Source: Bacteroides sp.
GTDB taxonomy: Bacteria > Bacteroidota > Bacteroidia > Bacteroidales > Muribaculaceae
Reading direction: 5' to 3'
DNA length: 64,000 bases
NCBI GenBank assembly: GCA_014801815.1
Contig: JAAVDM010000058.1
Coordinates: forward strand, 1 to 64,000
Part shown: piece by piece, positions 6,678-15,610 of the stretch
Numbering within the stretch: the stretch's first letter is position 1
Layout of the letters: each line of letters starts with the position of its first letter
Made by a program: the position numbers and the translations under genes
The notes under the pieces: model-generated
Database searches by the model: none
The model's input: the letters and a program-made list of their open reading frames with translations, nothing else
What the model was told of the DNA's origin: nothing

Positions 6678-9206
6678 ATGAAGACTGTCCTGACCATAAT
6701 CATGGCTGTGATGACTTTCTTTTCAGCCGGAGCCTACAGATACTCATATACTTTCAGCAATACTCCGATATCCGAAGCCATTGTCCGCATAAGCAAAGAT
6801 CATCCGGAGGTCAATATTTCTTTCATATATAAGGAACTTGACCATTACAGGACATCGGTAAGAATCCATACCGATGACCCTTATGAGGCTTTACGGAGTG
6901 TAACAGGTGTAAGTCCTGTCTCTGTAATCAGAAAAGACAACAGCTACTACATTGAAGCCTTACAGCACGGCAACTATAAAATTTACGGGCGTATTATTGA
7001 CGGCGAGGCCGAACCGATGGTGGCCGGCGTGGTCTATATCATATCTCCCGACAGCAGCAGACCCATAACTTATGGCATTACCGATTACAACGGTGAGTTC
7101 AGCATACCGTGTGACAGCAAAGACGTGACACTGAAAATATCGTATCTGGGATATGATGATTTCTCTATGCAGGTTCCGGCATCAGGTAATTGCGGTATAA
7201 TCACCCTCTCGGAAAGCCCTGTGAAATTACAGGAGGTCGTTGTCAAGGGTGACCTGCCTGCGACAAGGCTCTCGGGCAACTCCATGATTACATCTGTTGC
7301 CAACACAGTGCTTGAACACGCCGGAACAGCAAATGACGTTCTCATATATGTACCTATGGTACTCGGCAGGGACGGTAAATTCGAGGTATTCGGTAAAGGA
7401 ACTCCCGTAATATATGTCAACGGCAGGGAAATCAGAGATGTAACCGAACTGGAGCAGATAAACTCTGCAGATATAAAAGACGTTGAAGTGATTACCAATC
7501 CCGGAGCGAAATATGACGCATCAGTCAATTCGGTAATCCGTATCCGTACCAAGCGTCCGCAGGGAGAAGGCTTCAGCGGTCTGCTTCGCACTACGTTGTG
7601 GGAACAGAAATATTTCACTAATGTGAATCAGGCCAATTTCAAATATCGTACCGGAGGACTGGAGGTATTCGCTAATTTCGGTGAGGCCAATGCCAAGTTC
7701 CAGAGTAATATGTACTCAGTGGCTTACTCCGACCGTCTTTGGGAAGAAAAAATCACTCAGACCGGATATGGTAACGTTACTGACTTCTTCGGCAAGGTCG
7801 GATTCTCATATCTCTTTAATGAAAATCATTCGATCGGCGCATACTACACTAGTGGCTTCAGATTTGATAAAATGCATCATACACACGTCACCGATATGTC
7901 GGTCGAGGAAAAAGTATACGATACAGCCTCCGGCACACGCACAGCTGACAACAAGACTTTTCCCCGACATTTCGCCAACCTCTATTACAACGGTAAGGTC
8001 AGAGATTTAGGAATTGATTTCAATACGGATTATCTTTTTAACAAATCGCGCTTTCCGGTCACAGTGGATGAGGATGAAAATTCCGTAATCACTTCGCTCG
8101 GTGTAAGCCGGAGCCGTATGTTTGCAGAAAAACTGGTGTTAAGCTATCCTGTGTTGAAAGGTGGAATCGAGGCCGGTGAAGAATTCGTTTCATCACGCTT
8201 CTCATCTGACTATAAAACTGATGCAGGAGTTATCAATGATGCCGATACTCGTGTTGACGAGAAAAATATAGCCGGTTTTATGGAACTCCGCCAGACGTTC
8301 GGCCCCTTGGGTATCGGAGCCGGAATAAGATACGAACATGTCAAATTCGATTATCTGGAAAACGGACAAAGAAATGAAGACCAAAGCAAAATATACAACA
8401 ACTTTTTCCCATCTCTTTTTATGTCTTCATCAGTCGGTAAGGTGCAGTTATCACTAAGTTATTCCGGCAAAACGCAGCGTCCCAATTATCGTGATTTAGA
8501 CGGCACTGTCGACTACATCAACCGCTTTACTCTCCAAGGAGGAAATCCATATCTAAAGCCGGAGAAAACCCATACTGTGGAACTTATGGGAGCATGGCGC
8601 AGGTTTTTCGCCCAACTGTCATATACTCTTAAAAAAGATGCTATAATAACAGTCTCCCAACCATACGGTGAGGACAGTGAAATTAAACTTATGACCACAG
8701 ATAATTTCCCTGAAATAAATTCAATACGGGCATTTGTAGGTAGCAATTTTAAAGTAGGTATCTGGGAACCCCGAGTAAATCTCGGCATAACTAAACAATG
8801 GTTCGATATAGACACATGGAAAGGACGTCGTCATCTGAATAATCCGCAAGGAATGGTTCAATGGCAAAACGCTATTCATCTTCCATACGACATCTGGTTA
8901 AATGTAGATATGACATGGGAAAGCGCAGGTAATGAACGAAACATGTATAGGGAACATTCCTCATACATGAACGCCAAACTGTACAAGGCATTCCTTAACA
9001 ACAGTCTAAGTATCTCAGTCGAGGCCAATGATATTTTCAACACCCGTAACTACGGAGTGACTATGATTAGCCGCGATATAACCCGCTACGAGTACTGTAC
9101 AGACCTGAGCCGGTCATTTTTCCTGACTCTGCAATACACATTCAACTTCAGCCGCGACCGATACAAAGGTAAGGGTGCGGGTGTTAACGAAAAGAATAGG
9201 TTCTGA
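6678..9206 (+). CDS. Outer-membrane beta-barrel receptor (STN, CarboxypepD-reg, plug, barrel)
   Basis: An 842-aa outer-membrane protein of the TonB-receptor-like 'outer membrane beta-barrel' group. It shows a signal peptide (1-19), an STN-like domain (about 20-75, ISEAIVRISKDHPEVNISFIY), a carboxypeptidase-regulatory-like beta-sandwich (about 95-180, ending LQEVVVKG), a plug (about 190-275, VNGREIRDVTELEQINSADIKDVEVI) and a barrel finishing in aromatic-rich strands (SFFLTLQYTFNF). The STN domain implies that substrate binding is signalled to a partner; the DUF4974-like protein immediately upstream is the obvious candidate. No SusD-like lipoprotein follows, so a SusCD glycan importer is unlikely. 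Confidence 0.88.
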   Translation: MKTVLTIIMAVMTFFSAGAYRYSYTFSNTPISEAIVRISKDHPEVNISFIYKELDHYRTSVRIHTDDPYEALRSVTGVSPVSVIRKDNSYYIEALQHGNYKIYGRIIDGEAEPMVAGVVYIISPDSSRPITYGITDYNGEFSIPCDSKDVTLKISYLGYDDFSMQVPASGNCGIITLSESPVKLQEVVVKGDLPATRLSGNSMITSVANTVLEHAGTANDVLIYVPMVLGRDGKFEVFGKGTPVIYVNGREIRDVTELEQINSADIKDVEVITNPGAKYDASVNSVIRIRTKRPQGEGFSGLLRTTLWEQKYFTNVNQANFKYRTGGLEVFANFGEANAKFQSNMYSVAYSDRLWEEKITQTGYGNVTDFFGKVGFSYLFNENHSIGAYYTSGFRFDKMHHTHVTDMSVEEKVYDTASGTRTADNKTFPRHFANLYYNGKVRDLGIDFNTDYLFNKSRFPVTVDEDENSVITSLGVSRSRMFAEKLVLSYPVLKGGIEAGEEFVSSRFSSDYKTDAGVINDADTRVDEKNIAGFMELRQTFGPLGIGAGIRYEHVKFDYLENGQRNEDQSKIYNNFFPSLFMSSSVGKVQLSLSYSGKTQRPNYRDLDGTVDYINRFTLQGGNPYLKPEKTHTVELMGAWRRFFAQLSYTLKKDAIITVSQPYGEDSEIKLMTTDNFPEINSIRAFVGSNFKVGIWEPRVNLGITKQWFDIDTWKGRRHLNNPQGMVQWQNAIHLPYDIWLNVDMTWESAGNERNMYREHSSYMNAKLYKAFLNNSLSISVEANDIFNTRNYGVTMISRDITRYEYCTDLSRSFFLTLQYTFNFSRDRYKGKGAGVNEKNRF

Positions 9207-9293
9207 CACCCGAAGTCAGACCAAGCAAGACTGTAAATAACAGTCTATTCAGAAATATCAGACTATAAAACAAATATAATTCATGCAAGACCG

Positions 9294-9336
9294 GAAGCCT
9301 CCGGCAGTGATGTCGGGGGCTTCGCTTTTTTCATAG
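9294..9336 (+). terminator. Intrinsic terminator after the receptor
   Basis: The stem GAAGCCTCCGGCA / TGTCGGGGGCTTC is followed at once by GC and a run of six T residues. Confidence 0.8.
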
Positions 9337-9480
9337 AGAATTTCAGTCTGCATTTATATCCTGCATACCGAAAACGATATACATTCACACGCCGTAACAT
9401 TCAGAGTGTCGTGGTTATTCGGCCGCAATAAGGTAAACAATGCTCACCGTGACACTAAGAAGCGGGAATCATAACGGTCT

Positions 9481-9534
9481 TATTTGATATAAAGCGCCCC
9501 GACCGGTTTTGGTCGGAGCGCTTTATATCAAATA
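9481..9534. terminator. Long hairpin, probable bidirectional terminator
   Basis: The 24-bp arms (9481-9504 and 9511-9534) match except at one position, with a 6-base loop (GGTTTT). It sits between the convergent receptor gene and the pyr operon, 20 bases beyond the pyrB stop codon. Confidence 0.75.
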
Positions 9535-9553
9535 AATACCTTAGCAGGAAGAT

Positions 9554-10642
9554 TTACTTGGGACGCGATTCACAGTAAAGGCAGCGGTAAGCACCATTTT
9601 TTTCGGCTGAGGGGCGGAATATAGCCTCAACGCCATTCTCAATATTCGAGATACAACGACGATTGGAGCATACATGTTGGCCACGAACAGCGTCAGCCGG
9701 CACGAGATTGGCTTTAGTACTGTCAGCTTTAGCCCATTCCAGCAGACGTAACATGAGAGCCATACGCACGAATTTACCGTTTTCAACCTGACGGAAGTAA
9801 GCGGCACGCGGGTCGGCGTCAACTTCGACTGTGATTTCGTTCACACGGGGCAGCGGGTGAAGTATACGCATGTGAGGACGGGCGGTCTTCAGTTTCTCGG
9901 GGTCGAGTATAAAACTGTCTTTAACGCGCTCAAATTCGTCTTCGTCAAAGAAGCGCTCCTTCTGCACACGAGTCATGTAGAGCACATCAAGTTCCGGCAT
10001 AACCTCCTCCATAGTTTCGACTTCCTTATAGTCTATACCGTTAAGGTCACACACCTCATGCTTCATATATTCGGGCAGACGCAGCTGTTCGGGAGCAATA
10101 AGCACCACTTTGACACCTTCGTAACGTGACAGAGCCTTTATAAGCGAATGTACGGTACGTCCGAATTTCAGGTCACCGCAGAAGCCTATCGTTATATTAT
10201 CGAAGCGGCCTATCTCACGCTTTATTGTCAGAAGGTCGGTAAGAGTCTGAGTCGGGTGACTGTGACTGCCGTCACCGGCGTTTATCACCGGTATACGCGA
10301 GTTCATAGCGGCTACAAGAGCTGCGCCTTCCTCGTGGTGACGCATGGCTATGATGTCAGCGAAACAGCTTATCACCTGCACGGTATCGGCTACGGTCTCG
10401 CCCTTGCTCACCGAACTGCTTTTGGCATCGGCGAAGCCCAGCACGTTACCGCCGAGTTCCATCATGGCGGCCGTAAAGCTGAGGCGTGTACGTGTCGAGG
10501 GTTCGTAGAAGAGTGTGGCAAGTTTCTTGCCTTTGCACACTTCCGAATACTTCTCGCGGTTGGCTATAATGTCAAGAGCGAGGTCAATGATTTCATTAAG
10601 TTCCTCTTTAGTGAGGTCGGTTGGGTCTATGAGATGACGCAT
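9554..10642 (-). CDS. pyrB: Aspartate carbamoyltransferase with PyrI-like zinc tail
   Basis: Catalyses carbamoyl phosphate plus aspartate to carbamoyl aspartate, the committed step of pyrimidine synthesis. The catalytic chain (about 1-305) shows the carbamoyl-phosphate motif FYEPSTRTR, the HPTQ-type motif ([12 protein letters not shown]) and HPLPRVNE. At 362 aa it is about 50 residues longer than a normal PyrB. The extra tail contains Cys325-x4-Cys330 and Cys354-x2-Cys357 (CSNRRCIS...YRCLYCES), which closely resembles the zinc domain of the regulatory chain PyrI (C-x4-C...C-x2-C). The nucleotide-binding allosteric domain of PyrI is absent and no separate pyrI is present here. It is the last gene of the operon, starting 3 bases after pyrE. 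Confidence 0.95.
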   Translation of the reverse strand: MRHLIDPTDLTKEELNEIIDLALDIIANREKYSEVCKGKKLATLFYEPSTRTRLSFTAAMMELGGNVLGFADAKSSSVSKGETVADTVQVISCFADIIAMRHHEEGAALVAAMNSRIPVINAGDGSHSHPTQTLTDLLTIKREIGRFDNITIGFCGDLKFGRTVHSLIKALSRYEGVKVVLIAPEQLRLPEYMKHEVCDLNGIDYKEVETMEEVMPELDVLYMTRVQKERFFDEDEFERVKDSFILDPEKLKTARPHMRILHPLPRVNEITVEVDADPRAAYFRQVENGKFVRMALMLRLLEWAKADSTKANLVPADAVRGQHVCSNRRCISNIENGVEAIFRPSAEKNGAYRCLYCESRPK

Positions 10643-10645
10643 TGC

Positions 10646-11284
10646 TTATGAATTGATCCAAGATTCGTCAGAGGGATTCGACATGAATTTCTTGAGGCGT
10701 GCCTCATCACCGGGGGCAATATAGCCCTGCTCTACAGCCACACCTACAAGTGTGTCAAAGTCGCTGAGCGAGTAGTTGGTGACTCCTGCGGCGGCAAGAC
10801 GGTCAAGCCCTTTCTTCATACCGTATGTGAAGATGCTCACTACGCCGAGTACTTCGGCACCGGCTTCGCGCAGAGCCTCAACCACATCAATACAGCTACC
10901 TGCCGTAGAGATAAGGTCTTCTATAACAACCACCTTCGCACCGGGTTCGAGACGGCCCTCTATACGGTTGTTACGGCCATGATCTTTGGCACTGCCACGC
11001 ACATAACCCATCGGCTTGTCAAGAATCCATGCGGCTATGGCAGCGTGGGCTATACCGGCTGTACTGGTGCCCATAAGCACCTCAGCCTCCGGGAAACGCT
11101 CAGTGACCGTAGCGGCTATAGCTTCCTCAACGACTTTGCGGGCTTTAGGCGAAGTCAGTATCAGACGGTTGTCACAGTATATCGGGCTTTTTATACCGCT
11201 GGCCCAAGTGAAAGGCTCATCGGGACGCAGAAACACTGCCTTAATATCAAGCAGTTCTTTGGCTACTTTCTCTTTAGTTGTCAT
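10646..11284 (-). CDS. pyrE: Orotate phosphoribosyltransferase
   Basis: Transfers phosphoribosyl from PRPP to orotate to form OMP. The 212-aa protein has the PRPP-binding motif VVVIEDLISTAGS (about 117-129) and the orotate-loop region YVRGSAKDHGRNNRIEG. It lies between pyrF (23-base gap) and pyrB (3-base gap) in the same operon, so it provides the substrate for PyrF encoded next door. Confidence 0.95.
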   Translation of the reverse strand: MTTKEKVAKELLDIKAVFLRPDEPFTWASGIKSPIYCDNRLILTSPKARKVVEEAIAATVTERFPEAEVLMGTSTAGIAHAAIAAWILDKPMGYVRGSAKDHGRNNRIEGRLEPGAKVVVIEDLISTAGSCIDVVEALREAGAEVLGVVSIFTYGMKKGLDRLAAAGVTNYSLSDFDTLVGVAVEQGYIAPGDEARLKKFMSNPSDESWINS

Positions 11285-11307
11285 TACTCTTCAGTAGTAT
11301 ATAGTGA

Positions 11308-12012
11308 TTATTGCTCAAGAAATTCCTTAACACAACGGCGGTAAGCGGCCACAGGGTCGGCGGCAGCTGTTATAGGACGGCCTACCACAATGAAATCCGA
11401 ACCAATCTCACGGGCACGTGCCGGAGTGGTTATACGCACCTGATCATCGGCAGCAGCATCAGCAAAGCGTATACCCGGTGTCACTGTTATGAAGTCTTTG
11501 CCGCAGGCTTCCTTGACCAGTGCCGACTCAAGCGGTGAGCATACCACACCGTCAAGACCGGCTTCACGGGCATTACGGGCATAATGAGCTATGGTGTCAT
11601 TGATACCGGCATTGATAAGCAACTGCTTCTGCATAGCCTCTTCCGAGGTTGAAGTCAGCTGTGTCACGGCTATCAGCAACGGACGTGTGCCATCCGGACG
11701 TGTCAGACCTTCGAGAGCGGCACGCATCATCTCGACTGTACCTGCAGCGTGAACATTGGTCATATCCACATCAAGTGCCGAAAGCACCTTCATGGCCTTA
11801 CGCACGGTGTTGGGTATATCGTGCAGTTTCAGATCCAGAAATATCTTATGGCCACGACGCTTTATCTCACGCACTATTTCGTTGCCGGCACCGTAATACA
11901 GCTCCATGCCTATCTTGACGAAGGGTTTACGCTCCTCGCCTTCAAACTTGTCCAGAAATGCCAGCGTTTCCTCAGCCGAAGGGAAATCGCAGGCTATGAT
12001 TACATCACGCAT
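11308..12012 (-). CDS. pyrF: Orotidine-5'-phosphate decarboxylase
   Basis: Decarboxylates OMP to UMP, the final step of the pathway. A 234-aa TIM barrel with the catalytic DxKxxDIPNT signature ([13 protein letters not shown], about 58-70) and the C-terminal phosphate-gripper VTPGIRFA...IVVGRPIT. This is the compact group-1 form (about 230 aa), rather than the longer type found in some Bacteroidota. Located between pyrD (37-base gap) and pyrE. Confidence 0.95.
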   Translation of the reverse strand: MRDVIIACDFPSAEETLAFLDKFEGEERKPFVKIGMELYYGAGNEIVREIKRRGHKIFLDLKLHDIPNTVRKAMKVLSALDVDMTNVHAAGTVEMMRAALEGLTRPDGTRPLLIAVTQLTSTSEEAMQKQLLINAGINDTIAHYARNAREAGLDGVVCSPLESALVKEACGKDFITVTPGIRFADAAADDQVRITTPARAREIGSDFIVVGRPITAAADPVAAYRRCVKEFLEQ

Positions 12013-12049
12013 ATATTGTGCTTGTTTGTTTTATGATTGTTGTTTAGGT

Positions 12050-12976
12050 TCAGTGAGCCACTCCTATTATATCACGCAGGGCACCGATACGCAGACGTTC
12101 CATCTCAGCGGGAAGCGCCTCGATAATATCCTTACAGGCATAAGGGTCACGCAGATTGGCGGCACCAACCTCAACGGCTGTGGCGCCTGCCATCATCATC
12201 TCTATCACATCGGAAGCACTCGAAACGCCGCCGCAACCTATGACCGGTACACTGCAGACACTACTCACCTGCCACACCATACGCAGAGCCACAGGAAATA
12301 CTGCCGGCCCCGAGAAACCGCCCATCTTATTGGCTATTACTGGACGACGTGTGCGGGTATCAATACGCATACCCAGGAGGGTATTGATAAGACACAGACC
12401 ATCAGCTCCCGCCTCCTCAGCCGAACGAGCAATAGCCACTATATCAGTCACGTTAGGAGTCAACTTGACGTACAGAGGTTTGGTAATAACTTTCTTAACC
12501 TCACGCACCACTTCGGCTACCGAGTCACAGCATGTACCGAAACTCATACCGCCACCGTGAACATTGGGACAACTCACATTAAGCTCGATTATAGCTACCT
12601 GCTCCTCACGGTCTATCTTTGCGCAACATTCCACATATTCATCTATTGAGAAACCGCTGATATTAGCTATTATCGGCTTGTGGAACACTTCGCGCATCTT
12701 CGGCAGCTCTTCAGCTATCACAGCGTCGATACCGGGATTCTGCAAACCCACCGAGTTAATCATACCTGCCTCACATTCGGCAACACGCGGAAGCGGGTTA
12801 CCGTAACGTGCGTCGCGTGTAGTACCCTTGAAAGATATTGAGCCTAATATGTCTATGTCATAAAACTCGCTCATTCCGTAACCGAAACCGAAGCAACCGC
12901 TCGCAGGTATGACAGGGTTATCAAGCTTTACGCCGCTAAGCGTCACGCTCATGTCACAGGTGTGATTCATTTCCAT
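12050..12976 (-). CDS. pyrD: Dihydroorotate dehydrogenase 1B, catalytic subunit
   Basis: FMN-dependent oxidation of dihydroorotate to orotate with electrons passed through PyrK to NAD. The 308-aa TIM barrel contains the class-1 active-site cysteine in NVSCPNVHGGG (about 129-139), KLTPNVTDI and the FMN phosphate site GCGGVSSASD. Its start codon lies inside the 3' end of pyrK (10-base overlap), consistent with obligatory co-production of the two subunits. The ATG follows a purine-rich AAGGAGGAAC ribosome site located within pyrK. Confidence 0.96.
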   Translation of the reverse strand: MEMNHTCDMSVTLSGVKLDNPVIPASGCFGFGYGMSEFYDIDILGSISFKGTTRDARYGNPLPRVAECEAGMINSVGLQNPGIDAVIAEELPKMREVFHKPIIANISGFSIDEYVECCAKIDREEQVAIIELNVSCPNVHGGGMSFGTCCDSVAEVVREVKKVITKPLYVKLTPNVTDIVAIARSAEEAGADGLCLINTLLGMRIDTRTRRPVIANKMGGFSGPAVFPVALRMVWQVSSVCSVPVIGCGGVSSASDVIEMMMAGATAVEVGAANLRDPYACKDIIEALPAEMERLRIGALRDIIGVAH

Positions 12977-13713
12977 ATAAGTTCCTCCTTTCTGAATACA
13001 GGGCCTTCTTTACATACCCGCTTCGAGCCACGAGTAGTTTCTATACTGCAGCACATACAAGCGCCGAAACCACAGCCCATACGCTCGTCAAGACTCAGCT
13101 GTCCGTCACAAGGCACAGTCTGTGCCACAGCCCGTAGCATCGGTGTCGGGCCGCAAGCGTAATAATAATCGTATGTCTCTTCTCTCAGTCCCTTCACTAT
13201 ATCGGTCACAAAGCCGCGCACACCGCGTGTACCGTCGACAGTGGATATATATGTCTCAAGGCCAAGTGCTTCAAAATCCTCAGCAAGAACAACATCTGCG
13301 GCTGTATTGAAACCAAGTGCTACAATAGGATTCTGACCTGCGTCTCTGAGATCGCGGGCCAGACGCAGCAACGGTGCCACACCTATGCCGCCCCCGAGCA
13401 GTAAGGGACGTTTTCTGTCTTTCTCTATCTGAAAACCGTTGCCCAGACCTGTCAGAACATCAAAGGTATCTCCAATCTCTGCACGGCTCATGATGACAGT
13501 CCCCTCGCCCACCACATCGTAGAGTAGTGTTATGGTATGGTCATCGTAGTCGCACAACGAAATGGGACGACGCAGATATTTTCCGTCTACGGCGAGATTG
13601 ACAAACTGTCCGGGTGCCGTCAGATATTGTGTGTCGCCGCCGAGCACCATCACCCATGTCTTTGGGGCTATCCGCTCGTTGCGCATCACTGTATATAAGC
13701 CTTTCTTATACAT
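12967..13713 (-). CDS. pyrK: Dihydroorotate dehydrogenase electron-transfer subunit
   Basis: FAD and [2Fe-2S] subunit that passes electrons from PyrD to NAD. The 248-aa protein has an FAD-binding barrel (about 1-95, including KYLRRPISLCDYD), an NAD-binding domain (about 100-210, LLLGGGIGVAPLLRLAR) and the C-terminal iron-sulfur cluster motif CGFGACMCCSIE with a further Cys in RVCKEGP. It overlaps pyrD by 10 bases and follows pyrC by 20 bases. Confidence 0.95.
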   Translation of the reverse strand: MYKKGLYTVMRNERIAPKTWVMVLGGDTQYLTAPGQFVNLAVDGKYLRRPISLCDYDDHTITLLYDVVGEGTVIMSRAEIGDTFDVLTGLGNGFQIEKDRKRPLLLGGGIGVAPLLRLARDLRDAGQNPIVALGFNTAADVVLAEDFEALGLETYISTVDGTRGVRGFVTDIVKGLREETYDYYYACGPTPMLRAVAQTVPCDGQLSLDERMGCGFGACMCCSIETTRGSKRVCKEGPVFRKEELIWK

Positions 13714-13733
13714 TAGTTCGTTAATTATACGGT

Positions 13734-15044
13734 TCAGCCCTCAGCGGCCGGTTTCAGTGAATCGTGTACTATACGACCACGAAATATTGTCATCACAGCG
13801 TCACCTTTAAGCTGCATACCTTCAAACGGAGTACTGTGTCCCATCGAAACAAATTCAGAAGGGTCCACAGTCCACTCACGGTCGAAATCAACTAAGGTCA
13901 GATCAGCTGTCGCACCTTCACGCAATTCAGTTTCCATTCCCAACAGTCGGCGAGGTGTTACAGACATCACTTCCACAAGACGTTCACGGCTCATAAGTCC
14001 ACTCTCCACCATTACGGTATTGACAGCACCCAAAGATGTTTCAAGACCCACTACTCCCATAGCGCTCAATTTGAGTCCGCGACTCTTCTCTTCGGCTGAG
14101 TGCGGAGCATGGTCAGTGGCTATCACGTCTACAGTTCCGTCAATCACACCCTGACGCAGTGCTTCGCGGTCACGCAGGTCACGCAACGGTGGATTCATCT
14201 TGAAGCGTCCCTCTTCCTGAAGGTCGCGGTCAGTAAAAGCAAGATAATGCGGCCCCGTCTCACAGGTCACCTGTTGGCCTCGTGCTTTTGCACGACGTAC
14301 CAGCTCTACACTTTCGGCCGTCGACACATGGCATATATGCAGACGGCAGCCGGTTTCAGCCGCTAATTCTATATCACGTTTCACTTCGGCCCATTCGCTT
14401 TCGGAACATATCCCCTTATGACCGTGTTCGCGGGCATAGCTACCGTCATGTATGTAGCCGCCGCGCAACAGCGAGTTGACCTCGCAGTGCACGGCGAAGA
14501 GATTTTTATCACCTAATGTTTCCATAGCCTGACGCATAGTGTCAGCTTCCTGCACACCGTTGCCATCATCTGAAAATCCGGCTATACGGCTCATGTCTAT
14601 ACCTTCGGCATCAATGGGTGTGTGGCCTTTACGTTCGCGTGTGATTGTGAGATATGGACGTACCTCAATTACTGCATCGCGGTCTATTATATCGAGCTGC
14701 TGCTGCAGTGTGGCGGCACTGTCAGGTGCCGGCAGCACATTCGGCATAGCGCATACCGTTGTGAATCCGCCACGTGCCGCAGCACGTGTGCCGCTGGCTA
14801 TTGTCTCCTTGTATCCGTAGCCGGGTTCACGCAGGTGGACATGCATATCCACCAGACCGGGCATCAGATGCAATCCTGGGGCATCAACAACCCGCATATC
14901 CTTTTCAGGCTCTATTGCCGGTGCTATCCGGCTTATGACTGTGCCGTCGGTGAGTACGTCGGCCTGTCTGAAGCCGCCGTCAAGCCATACCAAGGCTCCC
15001 TTTATAAGTAGGCGTTCTTGCGTCACGCCATGTTCTTTGGTCAT
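13734..15044 (-). CDS. pyrC: Dihydroorotase
   Basis: Zinc amidohydrolase cyclising carbamoyl aspartate to dihydroorotate. Metal ligands are visible in the DMHVHLREPG motif, in HCEVNSLL and HICHVSTAE, and the catalytic Asp in IATDHAPHS. I place the start at the ATG at 15044 (MTKEHGVTQERLLIKG): the longer open frame to 15173 would begin upstream of the predicted promoter and terminator hairpin. This gives 436 aa, close to the usual long-type PyrC. It is the first gene of pyrC-K-D-F-E-B. Confidence 0.93.
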   Translation of the reverse strand: MTKEHGVTQERLLIKGALVWLDGGFRQADVLTDGTVISRIAPAIEPEKDMRVVDAPGLHLMPGLVDMHVHLREPGYGYKETIASGTRAAARGGFTTVCAMPNVLPAPDSAATLQQQLDIIDRDAVIEVRPYLTITRERKGHTPIDAEGIDMSRIAGFSDDGNGVQEADTMRQAMETLGDKNLFAVHCEVNSLLRGGYIHDGSYAREHGHKGICSESEWAEVKRDIELAAETGCRLHICHVSTAESVELVRRAKARGQQVTCETGPHYLAFTDRDLQEEGRFKMNPPLRDLRDREALRQGVIDGTVDVIATDHAPHSAEEKSRGLKLSAMGVVGLETSLGAVNTVMVESGLMSRERLVEVMSVTPRRLLGMETELREGATADLTLVDFDREWTVDPSEFVSMGHSTPFEGMQLKGDAVMTIFRGRIVHDSLKPAAEG

Positions 15045-15058
15045 ACTGACTGTATTAT

Positions 15059-15094
15059 AAAAAAGGAGGCACCTCATACAGATGAGTGTCCTCC
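15059..15094 (-). terminator. Terminator hairpin in the pyr leader (possible attenuator)
   Basis: Read on the minus strand, GGAGG-ACA-CTCAT-CTGT-ATGAG-GTG-CCTCC is followed directly by six T residues, ending 14 bases before the pyrC ATG. It lies downstream of the predicted promoter (15117-15148), so transcripts would have to read through it to reach the operon. That is the layout of a transcription attenuator. The stem also carries AGG-rich sequence that could mask the ribosome site. Confidence 0.65.
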
Positions 15095-15116
15095 GTGTGG
15101 TGCGGTATTTCGGCTT

Positions 15117-15148
15117 CAAAATTACTACTTTTTTCCCACCCCACCAAA
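15117..15148 (-). promoter_or_regulatory. pyr operon promoter
   Basis: On the minus strand, TTTG (15145-15148), a 20-base spacer, then TAATTTTG (15117-15124): a full match to the Bacteroidota -33/-7 consensus. Predicted transcription start is near 15109, giving a leader of about 65 nt that contains the hairpin at 15059-15094. Confidence 0.7.
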
Positions 15149-15191
15149 TTCCTGTCCTTTTTTCATTATCCATCGGTTGGGAATCGGGGTC

Positions 15192-15292
15192 TTAAAGAGT
15201 GTTCCGATTTAACACGAATAAAAGTACGAGACTCTCAAATCAAATCTTTTCCTCCACTTGAAGAAAGAAAGTTAAATTCGAACACTTTGTTA
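15192..15292. repeat. Short inverted-repeat element, copy B
   Basis: A 101-base element with imperfect terminal inverted repeats of about 22 bases (starts TTAAAGAGTGTTCCGATTTA, ends as the near-complement). Its left two thirds match copy A at 5033-5106 (GATTTAACACGA, ACTCTCAAATCAAATCTTTT). No reading frame. It lies in the divergent region between pyrC and the lipoprotein gene. Confidence 0.5.
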
Positions 15293-15406
15293 ATTTTATT
15301 GAGTGATTCGGCAGGCAAGCCATAGTTACTCAATAAGAGAGAAACGGTGAAAAACGATAAAATAGTAGATATTAACGGCTTTTATAGTTTTTTGTGTACA
15401 AAGTAC

Positions 15407-15437
15407 TTGGCCTTTCCGATAAAACAAATTAACTTTG
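15407..15437 (+). promoter_or_regulatory. Promoter of the lipoprotein operon
   Basis: TTGG (15407-15410), 19 bases, then TAACTTTG (15430-15437). The predicted 5' leader is unusually long (about 165 nt) and starts with GC-rich, hairpin-prone sequence (CGTCTGCCACAGACG), which may carry regulation or stabilise the message. Confidence 0.6.
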
Positions 15438-15610
15438 CACCGTTTTTCCCGAAAGCGTCTGCCACAGACGACGCATAGCGCGCCAGACCTGCTGCAGCGA
15501 TGCACTCAGGATCAGTGCGAATATATGTGAAAGTACATATAATACCTGTACCTCACATTAAATTTATAAGTTAGAACAAATAATTAATTTAAACTAATAA
15601 AGTAACAAGT

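Noticed and set aside
10148-10651. 167-aa frame opposite pyrB (and similar long antisense frames over pyrE, pyrF, pyrD, hppA, the helicase)
   Set aside because: These are mirror frames produced by codon bias of real genes; none has a promoter, ribosome site or recognisable domain.
15045-15173. Upstream extension of the pyrC frame to 15173
   Set aside because: It would run across the predicted promoter and the terminator hairpin, and the added residues do not match dihydroorotases.
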